Source of the DNA: Raskinella chloraquaticus (SeqCode) | Lineage (GTDB): Bacteria; Pseudomonadota; Alphaproteobacteria; Rhizobiales; UBA4765 | Direction of reading: 5' to 3' | NCBI GenBank assembly: GCA_002365175.1 | Contig: DEZK01000043.1 | Span: 1 to 55,862, forward strand | Length of the DNA: 55,862 nt | The notes under the pieces: generated by a model | The model's database searches: none | What the model saw: only the letters and a program-made list of their open reading frames with translations | Told to the model about the DNA's origin: nothing | Translations under genes and position numbers: made by a program | Shown: positions 27,129-35,998 of the stretch, in pieces | How positions within the stretch are numbered: position 1 is the stretch's first letter | Layout of the letters: each line of letters opens with the position of its first letter

Positions 27129-27293
27129 TTCCGCATCTCTCGCGAGCCAGCACGGATCGCAGAAAAATCGTGAACGGGGGAAGCGAAGCGGTCAATTTTC
27201 CAATTGAAACATGGCTAATGAAGCCTCAACCTGGATGGTGGCGCCGGGGCACGCGCGATGATAGCACTGCTGCTCAGGACCCTGGAGTGTGCC

Positions 27294-27806
27294 ATGCCCT
27301 TTTCCCGCCTCGCGGTTTTGTTCTGCGCGCTTGCTCTTCTTGGCGCCGGAGCGGCGCGCGCTGAACAGCCCGACCTCATCTTCAAGAAATCGACGGTGTG
27401 GAAATTCCTGCTGCCGGATGACAAGCTGGCGACCTACGCCATCGACGACCCGCTGGTTGAAGGAATTGCCTGCCATTACACGGTCCCGGAGAAGGGCGGC
27501 GTTGCCGGCCTTGTCGGCGTTGCCGAGGAATTATCCAATGCGTCGCTCGCCTGCCGGCAGATCGGCCCGATCCGGTTTCAAGGAAAATTCGAGCAGGGCG
27601 AGGAAATGTTCGAGCAGCGCCGCTCGCTGTTCTTCAAGCGCGTGCGCATTGTTCGCGGCTGCGATGCCAAGCGCAACGTCCTCGTCTATCTCATCTATAC
27701 CGACAAGCTGATCGACGGCTCGCCAGAGAATTCGACGTCGACGGTCGCTATCACGCCATGGGGAGGGGATGGCGCTCCCCGTTGCGCTGATTTCCTCAAG
27801 CGATAA
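27294..27806 (+). CDS. creA: CreA family periplasmic protein
   Basis: Protein of 170 residues with a signal peptide (1-22, ending ARA). The CreA core has the ACHY, SLACRQIGPI, RRSLFFKRVRIVRGCD and TSTVAITPWGG segments. ATG 27294 has a GGAG site upstream; an ATG at 27258 would spoil the signal peptide. The cysteines probably form disulfides in the periplasm. The molecular function is unknown. Confidence 0.88.
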   Translation: MPFSRLAVLFCALALLGAGAARAEQPDLIFKKSTVWKFLLPDDKLATYAIDDPLVEGIACHYTVPEKGGVAGLVGVAEELSNASLACRQIGPIRFQGKFEQGEEMFEQRRSLFFKRVRIVRGCDAKRNVLVYLIYTDKLIDGSPENSTSTVAITPWGGDGAPRCADFLKR

Positions 27807-27812
27807 GCGCTG

Positions 27813-28295
27813 TCAGGATTTGGTGCAGGTGATACGCATGAAGCCGTGGCAGCCACGACCAGTACACGACAGACCGCTGGCGATCTGTCTGGTCTCCGCA
27901 TAAAGGCCGACATCGCGTTCCTGAACCACTTCGATGACGCGGGCAAAGCCGGCTGCCTCACAGAAATGCTGGGCGGTCGAGGGGCCACACTCGATGCCGG
28001 GCGAGCTGCACCAGTCGAGGCGCTGGCCGTGATAGGCGGGACGCGGAAAGCGTACCGTGGTCTTGCCATATTTGCGATAGGCACGCCGATTTACGGTCGG
28101 CAAGTCGCTTAACCCTTCAGGCCCGTGTATCTGGGCGCGAGGCAGGACATGATCGCCCGCCTGTCGATCGTTGGGGGTGTGGATAACGATACTGAGCGGG
28201 GGGACACCAGCAAGACCTGGCCAGTCAGCGTGCGCGCGACCTGCGGCAAACACCACACACAGAACGCAAACACGCAGCACCCAACGCATTGTCAT
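27813..28295 (-). CDS. secreted cysteine-rich hypothetical protein
   Basis: Protein of about 160 residues with a clear signal peptide (ending AHA near residue 24). The mature part has six cysteines, in DWCSSPGIECG, HFCEAAGF and a C-terminal SCTGRGCHGFMRITC. The WC-x6-C-x8-C-x3-GF pattern resembles a small domain I have seen in secreted proteins of Hyphomicrobiales, but I cannot name it. It ends 6 bases from the convergent creA gene. A GTG at 28310 and an ATG at 28289 are alternative starts. Confidence 0.65.
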   Translation of the reverse strand: MTMRWVLRVCVLCVVFAAGRAHADWPGLAGVPPLSIVIHTPNDRQAGDHVLPRAQIHGPEGLSDLPTVNRRAYRKYGKTTVRFPRPAYHGQRLDWCSSPGIECGPSTAQHFCEAAGFARVIEVVQERDVGLYAETRQIASGLSCTGRGCHGFMRITCTKS

Positions 28296-28385
28296 CACCC
28301 GATACCGCACTCACCGCGCCCAAGGGTAGGCGCAAGCGATTAAGGTTTCCTTGTCATCGCACAACGGCTGCACCTGGCCACGCGC

Positions 28386-30716
28386 TCAGGCCGCCTGCTG
28401 CAACCAGTCGGTATCAGAGATACGGGTGGCAAAACGGATACCGGCGTGCTCACCCGTCAGGCGGACCACCGTGCCGGCAATGGTACGACTGTCTGAGAGC
28501 TCGAGGCTGATCTCATCGCCAACCTGCATTCCGGGCGAGGCGATGATGCGCGCGCCCGTCTCGGAGACATCAACAATCGCCGAGTTCATGCGCTTGCCAG
28601 CGCCATTGATCACAATCGCTTCCGACATCTTGGTACGCAGCGAGCGCCGCCGGTCATCAATATCCGTGCTCACCTCAATGATGAATTTATCGATAAAGGC
28701 TGCCAGGTCGACAGTTGCTATATTCAGTTTTTCCGCCACGTCCTGAACAATCTCGGCCTCCTGCGCCGTTTCGCTCACGGTTGTCGAAACGCCGTCAAGA
28801 CTACGGGTCACAACACCACTTCCGTTAAAGGCCGATTGCAGGGATTTGGCGATTTCCTGGGTGGATGCCTGCTGTTCCTCGACCGCAGACGCGATGCTGG
28901 TCGTCACCTGATTGATCTCGGCAACCGCATCCGATATCTCGCGGATGGAGGAAACGGCGGAGCGCGTGTAGTTCTGCACGCCATTGATCTGTTCGCTGAT
29001 ATCTTGCGTTGCCTTGGCCGTCTGGCTGGCCAGCGCCTTCACCTCGGCTGCCACCACGGCAAAACCCTTGCCAAGCTCGCCGGCGCGCGCGGCTTCGATG
29101 GTGGCGTTGAGTGCCAGAAGATTGGTCTGTTCGGCAATGTCGCGGATGAGGCTGACGACATTGCCGATCTGCTCGGCAGCGGCTGCGAGCGAGGAGACGT
29201 TACGATCCGTCGCGACGGCCGTTTCAGCGGCTGCAGCCACAAGCGTCGTTGCCCGGTGCGTCTGGGTCGAAATCTCGCGGATGGAATTTGCAAGCTCCTC
29301 GGTTGCCTCGCTCACGCTGCGCACATCGCCAGCGGCGCTTTGGGAGGCGGCATTTGCCTGGTCGACCTCGGTATTGGACTGACGTGAGACCTCGTTGAGC
29401 TTGGCCGCTGTCGTTTTCATCTGGCCGGCCTGATGGTCAACCGACGAGAGCATATTAGCCAGAGCACCACGAAAACGCCCCACCAAGCGATCAATATTTG
29501 CCTGACGCTGCCGTTCCTTGTCGCGCTCTGCCTGTCCGGACCGCTCAAGGCGCAGCCGCTCCACGGCGTTTTGCCGGAATATATCAACGGCACCCGCCAT
29601 TTCGCCGATTTCATCCTTGCGGTGACGATCGACAATTTCAACCGAAGTGTCGTTGCGGGCAACGCGGCCCATGGCGGCCACCAGCCGGCCGATCGGGGCG
29701 GCAATCGAGCGGGCGACGCCGAAGGTGACAAGAATGGTGACAACGATCAGCCCGGCAATCAGCGCGCTCAGCCACCAGAACGCCGTTGTTCCGCTCTCTG
29801 CAAGGCTGGTGGCCGCAGCCACGATGTCGGCGGCAACGCGATCCTCAATATTTTTCAGCCCATCGATGCGCTGCGTGCTGGCGTTAAACCATTGCGGCCC
29901 CGTCACCCCTTCCAATGGTCCGCCAAAGGGCAGAGCGTAGGCGCGGTTGCGCAAGGCGGCGACATCGCCTGATGACTTGCCGCCAAGTTCACGGGCAAGC
30001 TCGGCCTTGTGAGCGCTGTCAGCGAATTTTGTGAAAACCGAAAAATATGTTTCCTGCATCGCGCCAAGCTGGACGAAGCGCGTATGGATTTGCGAGGAAA
30101 ATTGCCCCGCGCCGAAGCCGGCGGCGCCAAAGGCCCGTTCCTGACCGGCATGCTCCTTGGCCTGAAGCAGTGCCGAATAAGCAATCACCGACTGAATGAC
30201 ACGCCCGTAATCATTCGCTCTTGCGACATTTTCAACAATGGCCAGCAAGTCACCAATCATGGCTGTGTAATAGCCAGCGACATCCGGCACGGCGCTGGCG
30301 AATTTGTCGATCATCTGGCGTTTGTCGCCGAGCGCGGACAAGGCGGCATTGGCGCGCGCGAGCGGCTGCGCCAGGACGGCATCACCCAGCAATCCACCCT
30401 TTGCGGCGGTCTGCTGGCGGAAGCGCAGAAGCGCCGCATCCGTGGCGGCACGACGGGCAGGAACAGCATCGGCGAAGGCCTTGCCGGCTGAACTTACATA
30501 GCCAACTGACGTCCCGCGCTCTTTCTGCAATTCATGAACCAGCCCGGAAATCGCCGGAGCAAGGCCGATGATTTCTGCTATTTGTTCCGCCGCGCCTGAC
30601 GTTCGGCGCAGCTCCCAGATCTTGTTGCCAGCCAGGGCGATCAGCACCAGCATCGGAATGAGACAAAGCATCGCCAGCCGGGTCGAAATTCTCGCATTGC
30701 TCATCAATCGTGCCAT
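28386..30716 (-). CDS. methyl-accepting chemotaxis protein with NIT sensor and C-terminal PilZ domain
   Basis: Chemoreceptor of 776 residues. TM1 is at about 13-31, a periplasmic four-helix NIT (nitrate/nitrite-sensing type) domain at 45-300, TM2 at 312-334 and HAMP at about 335-387. The signalling domain follows, with the hairpin tip around RDIAEQTNLLALNATIEAARAG. After it comes a PilZ domain (about 685-765) with both cyclic-di-GMP motifs intact: RRSLR (RxxxR, 690-694) and DVSETG (DxSxxG, 716-721). The receptor could join ligand sensing and c-di-GMP status. A GAGG ribosome site supports the start. No che genes lie nearby. Confidence 0.9.
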   Translation of the reverse strand: MARLMSNARISTRLAMLCLIPMLVLIALAGNKIWELRRTSGAAEQIAEIIGLAPAISGLVHELQKERGTSVGYVSSAGKAFADAVPARRAATDAALLRFRQQTAAKGGLLGDAVLAQPLARANAALSALGDKRQMIDKFASAVPDVAGYYTAMIGDLLAIVENVARANDYGRVIQSVIAYSALLQAKEHAGQERAFGAAGFGAGQFSSQIHTRFVQLGAMQETYFSVFTKFADSAHKAELARELGGKSSGDVAALRNRAYALPFGGPLEGVTGPQWFNASTQRIDGLKNIEDRVAADIVAAATSLAESGTTAFWWLSALIAGLIVVTILVTFGVARSIAAPIGRLVAAMGRVARNDTSVEIVDRHRKDEIGEMAGAVDIFRQNAVERLRLERSGQAERDKERQRQANIDRLVGRFRGALANMLSSVDHQAGQMKTTAAKLNEVSRQSNTEVDQANAASQSAAGDVRSVSEATEELANSIREISTQTHRATTLVAAAAETAVATDRNVSSLAAAAEQIGNVVSLIRDIAEQTNLLALNATIEAARAGELGKGFAVVAAEVKALASQTAKATQDISEQINGVQNYTRSAVSSIREISDAVAEINQVTTSIASAVEEQQASTQEIAKSLQSAFNGSGVVTRSLDGVSTTVSETAQEAEIVQDVAEKLNIATVDLAAFIDKFIIEVSTDIDDRRRSLRTKMSEAIVINGAGKRMNSAIVDVSETGARIIASPGMQVGDEISLELSDSRTIAGTVVRLTGEHAGIRFATRISDTDWLQQAA

Positions 30717-30758
30717 TGTCGCCTCACAAATTCACCATCCCGTCTTGGCCGATCATGG

Positions 30759-30773
30759 TTAAGAGCGCTTAAG
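30759..30773 (-). promoter_or_regulatory. CtrA-like half-site pair upstream of the chemoreceptor
   Basis: Read on the minus strand, TTAA-GCGCTC-TTAAC lies about 43 bases upstream of the MCP start. The CtrA consensus is TTAA-N7-TTAAC, and here the spacer is 6. The region 30717-30995 between the MCP and cysS holds no gene I can support. It is a near-miss, so confidence is low. Confidence 0.25.
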
Positions 30774-30995
30774 CTTGTCTTACTGACGCTCAGAACATCA
30801 TCAACTTCGGGTAATTTTACTTTCGTGCCTTGACCCTGAGCAAAGCAGGTGGCACTTACAAATGATGAGACATGCGCCTGCGACGATTTTATCCATTTGT
30901 ATCGGCGGCTGAGATTAAAGCGCCGTCGCGGCCGTTCGCAGTCTTGATATCCCTTTGATGAACGGACGCCCCGGCAACGCCAGGGAGAACTGCCC

Positions 30996-32390
30996 ATGGG
31001 GCTACGCCTTTACAATACGCTGACCCGGCAGAAGGAGCCCTTCGAGCCGATCGATGCGGACAATGTGCGCATGTATGTGTGCGGGCCGACAGTCTATGAT
31101 TTTGCCCATATCGGCAATGCACGGCCGGTGATCGTCTTTGATGTGCTCTACCGGCTGCTGCGCCACCTCTACGGCGCCGACCATGTCACCTATGTGCGCA
31201 ACATCACCGATGTGGACGACAAGATCAACGAGCGCGCAGCGCGCGATTATCCCGCTCTGCCGCTCAATGAGGCGATCGGCAAGGTCACTCAAGAAACGGC
31301 GGCGCAATACCACAAGGACGTAGCCGCACTGGGCTGCCTTCCCCCTACCCATGAGCCGCGCGCGACCGAGCACATCGCCGGCATGCGGGAGATCATCGAG
31401 CGGCTGGTTCAGACGGGCTTTGCCTATGTGGCGGAAGGGCACGTGTTGTTTTCACCTGCCGCCATGGACAGTGCCGGGGGGATGATCCCGCGTTATGGCG
31501 CGCTCGCCAATCGCAGCCTGGATGAAATGATCGCCGGCGCGCGGGTCGATGTCGCGCCCTACAAGCGCGAGGCGACCGATTTCGTTTTGTGGAAGCCCTC
31601 GAAAGAGGACGAGCCCGGCTGGCCCTCGCCCTGCGGTATCGCCAGCCTCGGGCGGCCCGGCTGGCATATCGAATGCTCGGCCATGTCGAAGCATTTCCTC
31701 GGCGAGACTTTCGACATCCATGGCGGCGGCATCGATCTCGTCTTTCCCCATCACGAGAACGAGGTGGCGCAATCGTGCTGCGCTCATCGCACGGCGCGCA
31801 TGGCCAATGTGTTCATGCATAATGGCTTCCTCCAGGTCGAGGGGCAAAAGATGTCCAAGAGCCTGGGGAATTTCATCACCATTGATGAGCTGCTGAGCTC
31901 CACGAAATTCGGCGGGCGGCGCTGGTCTGGCGAGGTGCTGCGCCTTGCCATGCTGAAGACCCATTACCGCCAGCCGATTGACTGGACGGTGAAGGCGCTG
32001 GAGGAGGCGGAGGGCATCCTTGACGAGTGGTCTGAGGTGACGAAGGGCGTTGCGGCGACAACGCCTTCCGCGGCCCTGCTTGACGCACTCAGCGATGATC
32101 TGAATGCGTCGATGGCGATTGCTGAATTGCATCGCCTGCGCAAACAAGGGGACGCGCCGGGATTGCGCGCCGGCATGGATTTATTCGGCATTCAGCCCAT
32201 CATGCCTGCAGTCGGTGAGCTGACTGAAGATGAGCGGCGCGAAATCGACCAGCTTGTCAGCGCCAACACCGCCGCACGGGCGGTGAAAGACTATGCAAAA
32301 GCCGATGAAATTAGAAATATGCTCAACGCCAGGAAGATTATTCTCAAAGTTGCAAAGGATGGCACGACACGCTGGGCGATGAAGCCATGA
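30996..32390 (+). CDS. cysS: cysteine-tRNA ligase
   Basis: Class I synthetase of 464 residues. Zinc-binding C29 precedes HIGN (38-41), HIECSAMS and HHENEVAQS supply the remaining zinc ligands, and KMSKS is near 284. A perfect AGGGAG ribosome site sits upstream of ATG 30996. The stop overlaps the start of the GFA gene (ATGA), and cimA in turn overlaps GFA, so the three are coupled. Confidence 0.95.
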   Translation: MGLRLYNTLTRQKEPFEPIDADNVRMYVCGPTVYDFAHIGNARPVIVFDVLYRLLRHLYGADHVTYVRNITDVDDKINERAARDYPALPLNEAIGKVTQETAAQYHKDVAALGCLPPTHEPRATEHIAGMREIIERLVQTGFAYVAEGHVLFSPAAMDSAGGMIPRYGALANRSLDEMIAGARVDVAPYKREATDFVLWKPSKEDEPGWPSPCGIASLGRPGWHIECSAMSKHFLGETFDIHGGGIDLVFPHHENEVAQSCCAHRTARMANVFMHNGFLQVEGQKMSKSLGNFITIDELLSSTKFGGRRWSGEVLRLAMLKTHYRQPIDWTVKALEEAEGILDEWSEVTKGVAATTPSAALLDALSDDLNASMAIAELHRLRKQGDAPGLRAGMDLFGIQPIMPAVGELTEDERREIDQLVSANTAARAVKDYAKADEIRNMLNARKIILKVAKDGTTRWAMKP

Positions 32391-32851
32391 CCCCTCCCCT
32401 TACAGGTGGTTGCCAATGCGGCGCGGTGCGGTTTGCCTGCGACAGTCTTGGGCGCGCTTCCATCTGCCATTGCCGCATGTGCCAGAAGGCCTTTGGCGGC
32501 TATTTTGGCCCGCTGGTGACAGCCCATGGCCTGCGGTGGACACGCGGGCGGCTCAAACATTGGCAAAGCTCGCAAGAGGTCAGGCGCGGCTTTTGCAATA
32601 ATTGCGGCACGCCCTTGACGTTCGAGCCGGAGGGCGGCGGTGTCGATGTTGCCATTGGCGCCTTCGACGAGGCGCATGCCATCACCCCTGAAATTCAGCT
32701 TGCCCGCGAGGCACGGCTGCCGTCCTTCGACCGGCTGCACACCCTGCCGCTTCTCGATGATGCCGATGGCAGGATCGCGGCGCGCTTTGCCCGCATCACA
32801 TCCAACCAGCATCCCGATCACGACACGCCGCGATGGACAATAAAATCATGA
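32387..32851 (+). CDS. GFA family zinc protein (glutathione-dependent formaldehyde-activating type)
   Basis: Protein of 154 residues with the GFA zinc ligands GGCQCGAV, CHCRMC and FCNNCGT. The founding member was proposed to bind formaldehyde-glutathione adducts, and most homologues have no proven activity. It starts within the cysS stop codon (ATGA) and its end overlaps the cimA start. Confidence 0.88.
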   Translation: MTPPLTGGCQCGAVRFACDSLGRASICHCRMCQKAFGGYFGPLVTAHGLRWTRGRLKHWQSSQEVRRGFCNNCGTPLTFEPEGGGVDVAIGAFDEAHAITPEIQLAREARLPSFDRLHTLPLLDDADGRIAARFARITSNQHPDHDTPRWTIKS

Positions 32852-34449
32852 CGCGTGAGCGCCTCTACCTGTTCGACACCACGTTGCGCGACGGAGCGCA
32901 GACGACGGGCGTTGATTTTTCGCTGGCCGACAAGCTGACGGTCGCGAAACTGCTGGATGAGCTTGGCATCGACTATGTCGAGGGCGGCTATCCCGGCGCC
33001 AATCCGCTCGACACCCAGTTCTTTGCCGCCCGGCCTAACATCAAGGCGCGCTTCACCGCCTTCGGCATGACCAAACGAGCGGGGCGCTCGGCTGCCAATG
33101 ATCCAGGCGTTGCCGCCCTCATCGACGCCAAAGCCGATGCCATCTGTTTTGTTGCCAAGGCGTGGGACTATCAGGTGCATGTGGCGCTTGGCATCACGCT
33201 TGAGGACAATATTGACGGCATCATCCAGTCGATTGCAGCGGCGAAAGCCGCCGGGCGCGAGGCCATGCTTGATTGCGAGCATTTCTTTGATGGCTACAAG
33301 GCCAATCGCACCTATGCGCTGCAATGTGCCCAGGCAGCCTACGATTCCGGCGCCCGCTGGGTGGTGTTATGCGACACCAATGGCGGAACCCTGCCACACG
33401 AGGTGGAGGCCATCGTCAAAGATGTCTGCGCCCACATCCCCGGCGATCATCTGGGCATCCATGCGCATAACGATACCGAGCAGGCGGTAGCGAATTCGCT
33501 GGCTGCGGTGCGCGCGGGAGTACGGCAAATCCAGGGTACGCTCAACGGGCTTGGTGAGCGCTGCGGCAACGCCAATCTGACGTCCCTCATTCCGACGCTG
33601 CTGCTGAAGGCTGATTACGCCAAGCATTTCCATATCGGCGTCAGCGCCGACAGTGTGGCAACGCTCACCCGCGCCTCGCGCCAGCTTGACGAATTGCTCA
33701 ACCGCCCGCCCAATCCGCATGCGCCCTATGTGGGACATTCAGCGTTTGCCACCAAGGCCGGCATCCACGCCTCCGCCGTGCTGAAGGAGCCCAAGACCTA
33801 TGAGCATGTAAGCCCGGAGAGTATCGGCAACCATCGCAAGGTGCTGGTCTCCGATCAGGCGGGAAAATCCAACCTTCTGGCTGAACTTGAGCGGCTTGGC
33901 GTTACGCCGTCGAGGGATGATCCGCGCCTCAATCGTTTGCTTGAGGAACTGAAAGAGCGCGAGGCACTGGGTTATGCCTATGAGGGGGCGGACGCGTCCT
34001 TCTTCCTGCTGGCGCGGCGCATCCTTGGCGAGGTGCCGACTTATTTCACGGTCGAGCGCTTCAAGGTGAATGTCGAGCGGCGCTTCAACGCCATGGGCGA
34101 ACTGGTCACGTTCTCGGAAGCCATCGTCAAGGTGCGCGTCGGCAGCCAGTCGCTGATGTCGGTTGCGGAAGGCAATGGTCCGGTGCACGCGCTTGACCAG
34201 GCGCTACGCAAGGATCTGGGCGAGTACCAGTCGGCGATCGGCGATCTCAGGCTTGCCGATTACAAGGTGCGCATCTTCCAGGGCGGTACGGAAGCTGTGA
34301 CCCGCGTCCTCATCGACAGCATGGATTCAGGCGGCGAGAGGTGGACGACGGTTGGCGTGTCAGCCAACATCATCGACGCCTCATTTCAGGCGCTGAGCGA
34401 TTCCATCACTTACAAATTGTTGAAAGAAGGCGCGACGCCGGCCGTCTGA
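32833..34449 (+). CDS. cimA: (R)-citramalate synthase
   Basis: Condenses pyruvate with acetyl-CoA to citramalate, giving a threonine-independent route to 2-oxobutyrate and isoleucine. The 538-residue protein has the DRE-TIM barrel (FDTTLRDGAQTTG with R19 and D20), the metal site HAHNDTEQAVANS, and a C-terminal regulatory domain. It resembles citramalate synthase (TIGR00977 type) more than isopropylmalate synthase. ATG 32833 lies inside GFA; a second ATG at 32848 overlaps the GFA stop (ATGA) and may be the real start. Confidence 0.88.
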   Translation: MDNKIMTRERLYLFDTTLRDGAQTTGVDFSLADKLTVAKLLDELGIDYVEGGYPGANPLDTQFFAARPNIKARFTAFGMTKRAGRSAANDPGVAALIDAKADAICFVAKAWDYQVHVALGITLEDNIDGIIQSIAAAKAAGREAMLDCEHFFDGYKANRTYALQCAQAAYDSGARWVVLCDTNGGTLPHEVEAIVKDVCAHIPGDHLGIHAHNDTEQAVANSLAAVRAGVRQIQGTLNGLGERCGNANLTSLIPTLLLKADYAKHFHIGVSADSVATLTRASRQLDELLNRPPNPHAPYVGHSAFATKAGIHASAVLKEPKTYEHVSPESIGNHRKVLVSDQAGKSNLLAELERLGVTPSRDDPRLNRLLEELKEREALGYAYEGADASFFLLARRILGEVPTYFTVERFKVNVERRFNAMGELVTFSEAIVKVRVGSQSLMSVAEGNGPVHALDQALRKDLGEYQSAIGDLRLADYKVRIFQGGTEAVTRVLIDSMDSGGERWTTVGVSANIIDASFQALSDSITYKLLKEGATPAV

Positions 34450-34452
34450 CGA

Positions 34453-35478
34453 TCAGCGGCGCGTCAGGAATTTCCACACGGCAAAGACAAGAACCGTGCT
34501 CGTCAGACAGATACCGAGCACCGCCCATAAGCCGTTATCAGCATCCTTGAAGGGCAGGTTTGTTATGTTCATACCCCAAACGCCCGTCATTAGAGTCGGC
34601 GGCACGAAGAGTGCGGTGAGGAGCGACAGCACACTCAGATTGCGATTGGCCTGCTGGGCAAGCTTGGAGGCAACCTCGTCACTGACGACGCGGGCGCGCT
34701 CGTGGATATCGCGCATGTCATTATCAAGCGCGCTCAGGCGGCGCTCGATGCGAGCCGCGGCCAGCCGCGTATCCTCGGGAAGAGCGGTATCGTTTTCCTC
34801 GGCGAAATCGTGGAAGAGAATGGCCAGATGCTGAAGCTGGCGATGAATGCGCAGAGCCGTACGACGGAGCGGGCCGATGGCAACGCGTTCATCGCCCTCA
34901 TCGGCCAGAACGACACGATCCTCGATGCGATCGAGACTGGTTGAAAGGCCGCGCGCCACTTTCGCCACACCATCGCAAAAGCGCAGGACGATTGCCTCAA
35001 GCAGCGTCACAGCGGAGGGAAAACGGCGACCATCCTCGATCAGACGTCGGGTTTCCTCAACCGCCTTCAAGGGTGCACGACGGGCGCTTACCATGAAATT
35101 TTCGGTGACGCAGAAGCGAAGCTTGGCAATGTCCTCGGTCGACTTCTCGTTGAACTCCTGTTTGAGATCCGAGAAGATGCCAAAGATCACCCCGTCATCG
35201 GTCACCTGCAAAGTCTGATGCTCGTCGACCTGCAGGAACAGCGTGCGCGCCTCATCGGGTATCGGCGCGGCGCTTTGCAACCAATCCAGCGCCCGCACAT
35301 TGGCAAGGTTGAGATGAAGCCACACCCAGCCATCGCCGGCCTGAAGGACCGACTCGATGGCCTCAGGATTGAGACGCTCGGCAATGCCATCGCCGCGAAA
35401 ACGATAGGCCCAGATGAAGCCGGGGAAAGGCTCACCGGTTGCGGCCGCGATCTGTTTCCAGTTCATTCCAGCTTCCAT
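34453..35478 (-). CDS. CorA/ZntB family divalent metal transporter
   Basis: Protein of 341 residues with a large cytoplasmic N-terminal domain of acidic and helical segments and two C-terminal transmembrane helices. The pore signature GMN occurs in GVWGMNITNLPF near 295-306, and the protein ends in a basic KFLTRR. The ITNLPF sequence after GMN resembles the ZntB branch, so zinc or another divalent cation is possible besides magnesium. It converges on cimA with only 3 bases between the stops. Confidence 0.87.
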   Translation of the reverse strand: MEAGMNWKQIAAATGEPFPGFIWAYRFRGDGIAERLNPEAIESVLQAGDGWVWLHLNLANVRALDWLQSAAPIPDEARTLFLQVDEHQTLQVTDDGVIFGIFSDLKQEFNEKSTEDIAKLRFCVTENFMVSARRAPLKAVEETRRLIEDGRRFPSAVTLLEAIVLRFCDGVAKVARGLSTSLDRIEDRVVLADEGDERVAIGPLRRTALRIHRQLQHLAILFHDFAEENDTALPEDTRLAAARIERRLSALDNDMRDIHERARVVSDEVASKLAQQANRNLSVLSLLTALFVPPTLMTGVWGMNITNLPFKDADNGLWAVLGICLTSTVLVFAVWKFLTRR

Positions 35479-35547
35479 AGGAGAACCACCCTTGCAAAGC
35501 GTGCCGAAAAGAACCGGGTCGCAGGACGAGGCCGGCGGCGATCAGCG

Positions 35548-35563
35548 ATTGCCCAAGGGCAAT
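35548..35563. promoter_or_regulatory. inverted repeat between divergent corA-like and VOC genes
   Basis: ATTGCCC-AA-GGGCAAT has perfect 7-bp arms, with TTTCTTT on its plus-strand side. It resembles a short terminator, but no plus-strand gene precedes it, so an operator for one of the divergent genes is more likely. It lies 48 bases before the VOC start. Confidence 0.35.
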
Positions 35564-35610
35564 TTTCTTTCCAGAATTTCATAACGATCAACAAAGGGAT
35601 GCGAAAGGCC

Positions 35611-35994
35611 ATGAGCAAAATCACTTTCGACCACTGTGTCATTCATGTCGGTCACTGGGCGCGCAGCATTGCCTTCTACCGCGACGTACTTGGCGCCGAG
35701 ATCGTGCCCTATGGCAAGGGGGCGATGTTCCGCTTCGGACCAGCCCAGCTCAATACACACGGGCCAGGGCAGATCGGCACGCCACGCGCCGACAAACCGG
35801 TGATGCCTGGCAACAGCGATCTGTGTTTCGAATGGCGTGGAACAATTGCGGAAGCCGCCGCTCATCTCGCCCACCATAACGTCAGCGTCGAACTTGGTCC
35901 TGTCGAGCGGCCAGGCGCGCGCGGACAGGGGACGAGCCTCTATTTCCGCGATCCCGACGGCTCGCTCCTCGAATTCATCGTCTACGCTGCGTAG
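35611..35994 (+). CDS. VOC superfamily (glyoxalase/bleomycin resistance-like) protein
   Basis: Protein of 127 residues with one vicinal-oxygen-chelate module: VIHVGHWARSIAFYRDVLGAEI at the N-terminus and YFRDPDGSLLEFIVY at the C-terminus, including the E of the metal site. It probably dimerises. ATG 35611 has GAAAGG upstream, and an ATG at 35599 is also in frame. The substrate is unknown. Confidence 0.82.
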   Translation: MSKITFDHCVIHVGHWARSIAFYRDVLGAEIVPYGKGAMFRFGPAQLNTHGPGQIGTPRADKPVMPGNSDLCFEWRGTIAEAAAHLAHHNVSVELGPVERPGARGQGTSLYFRDPDGSLLEFIVYAA

Positions 35995-35998
35995 GCTT

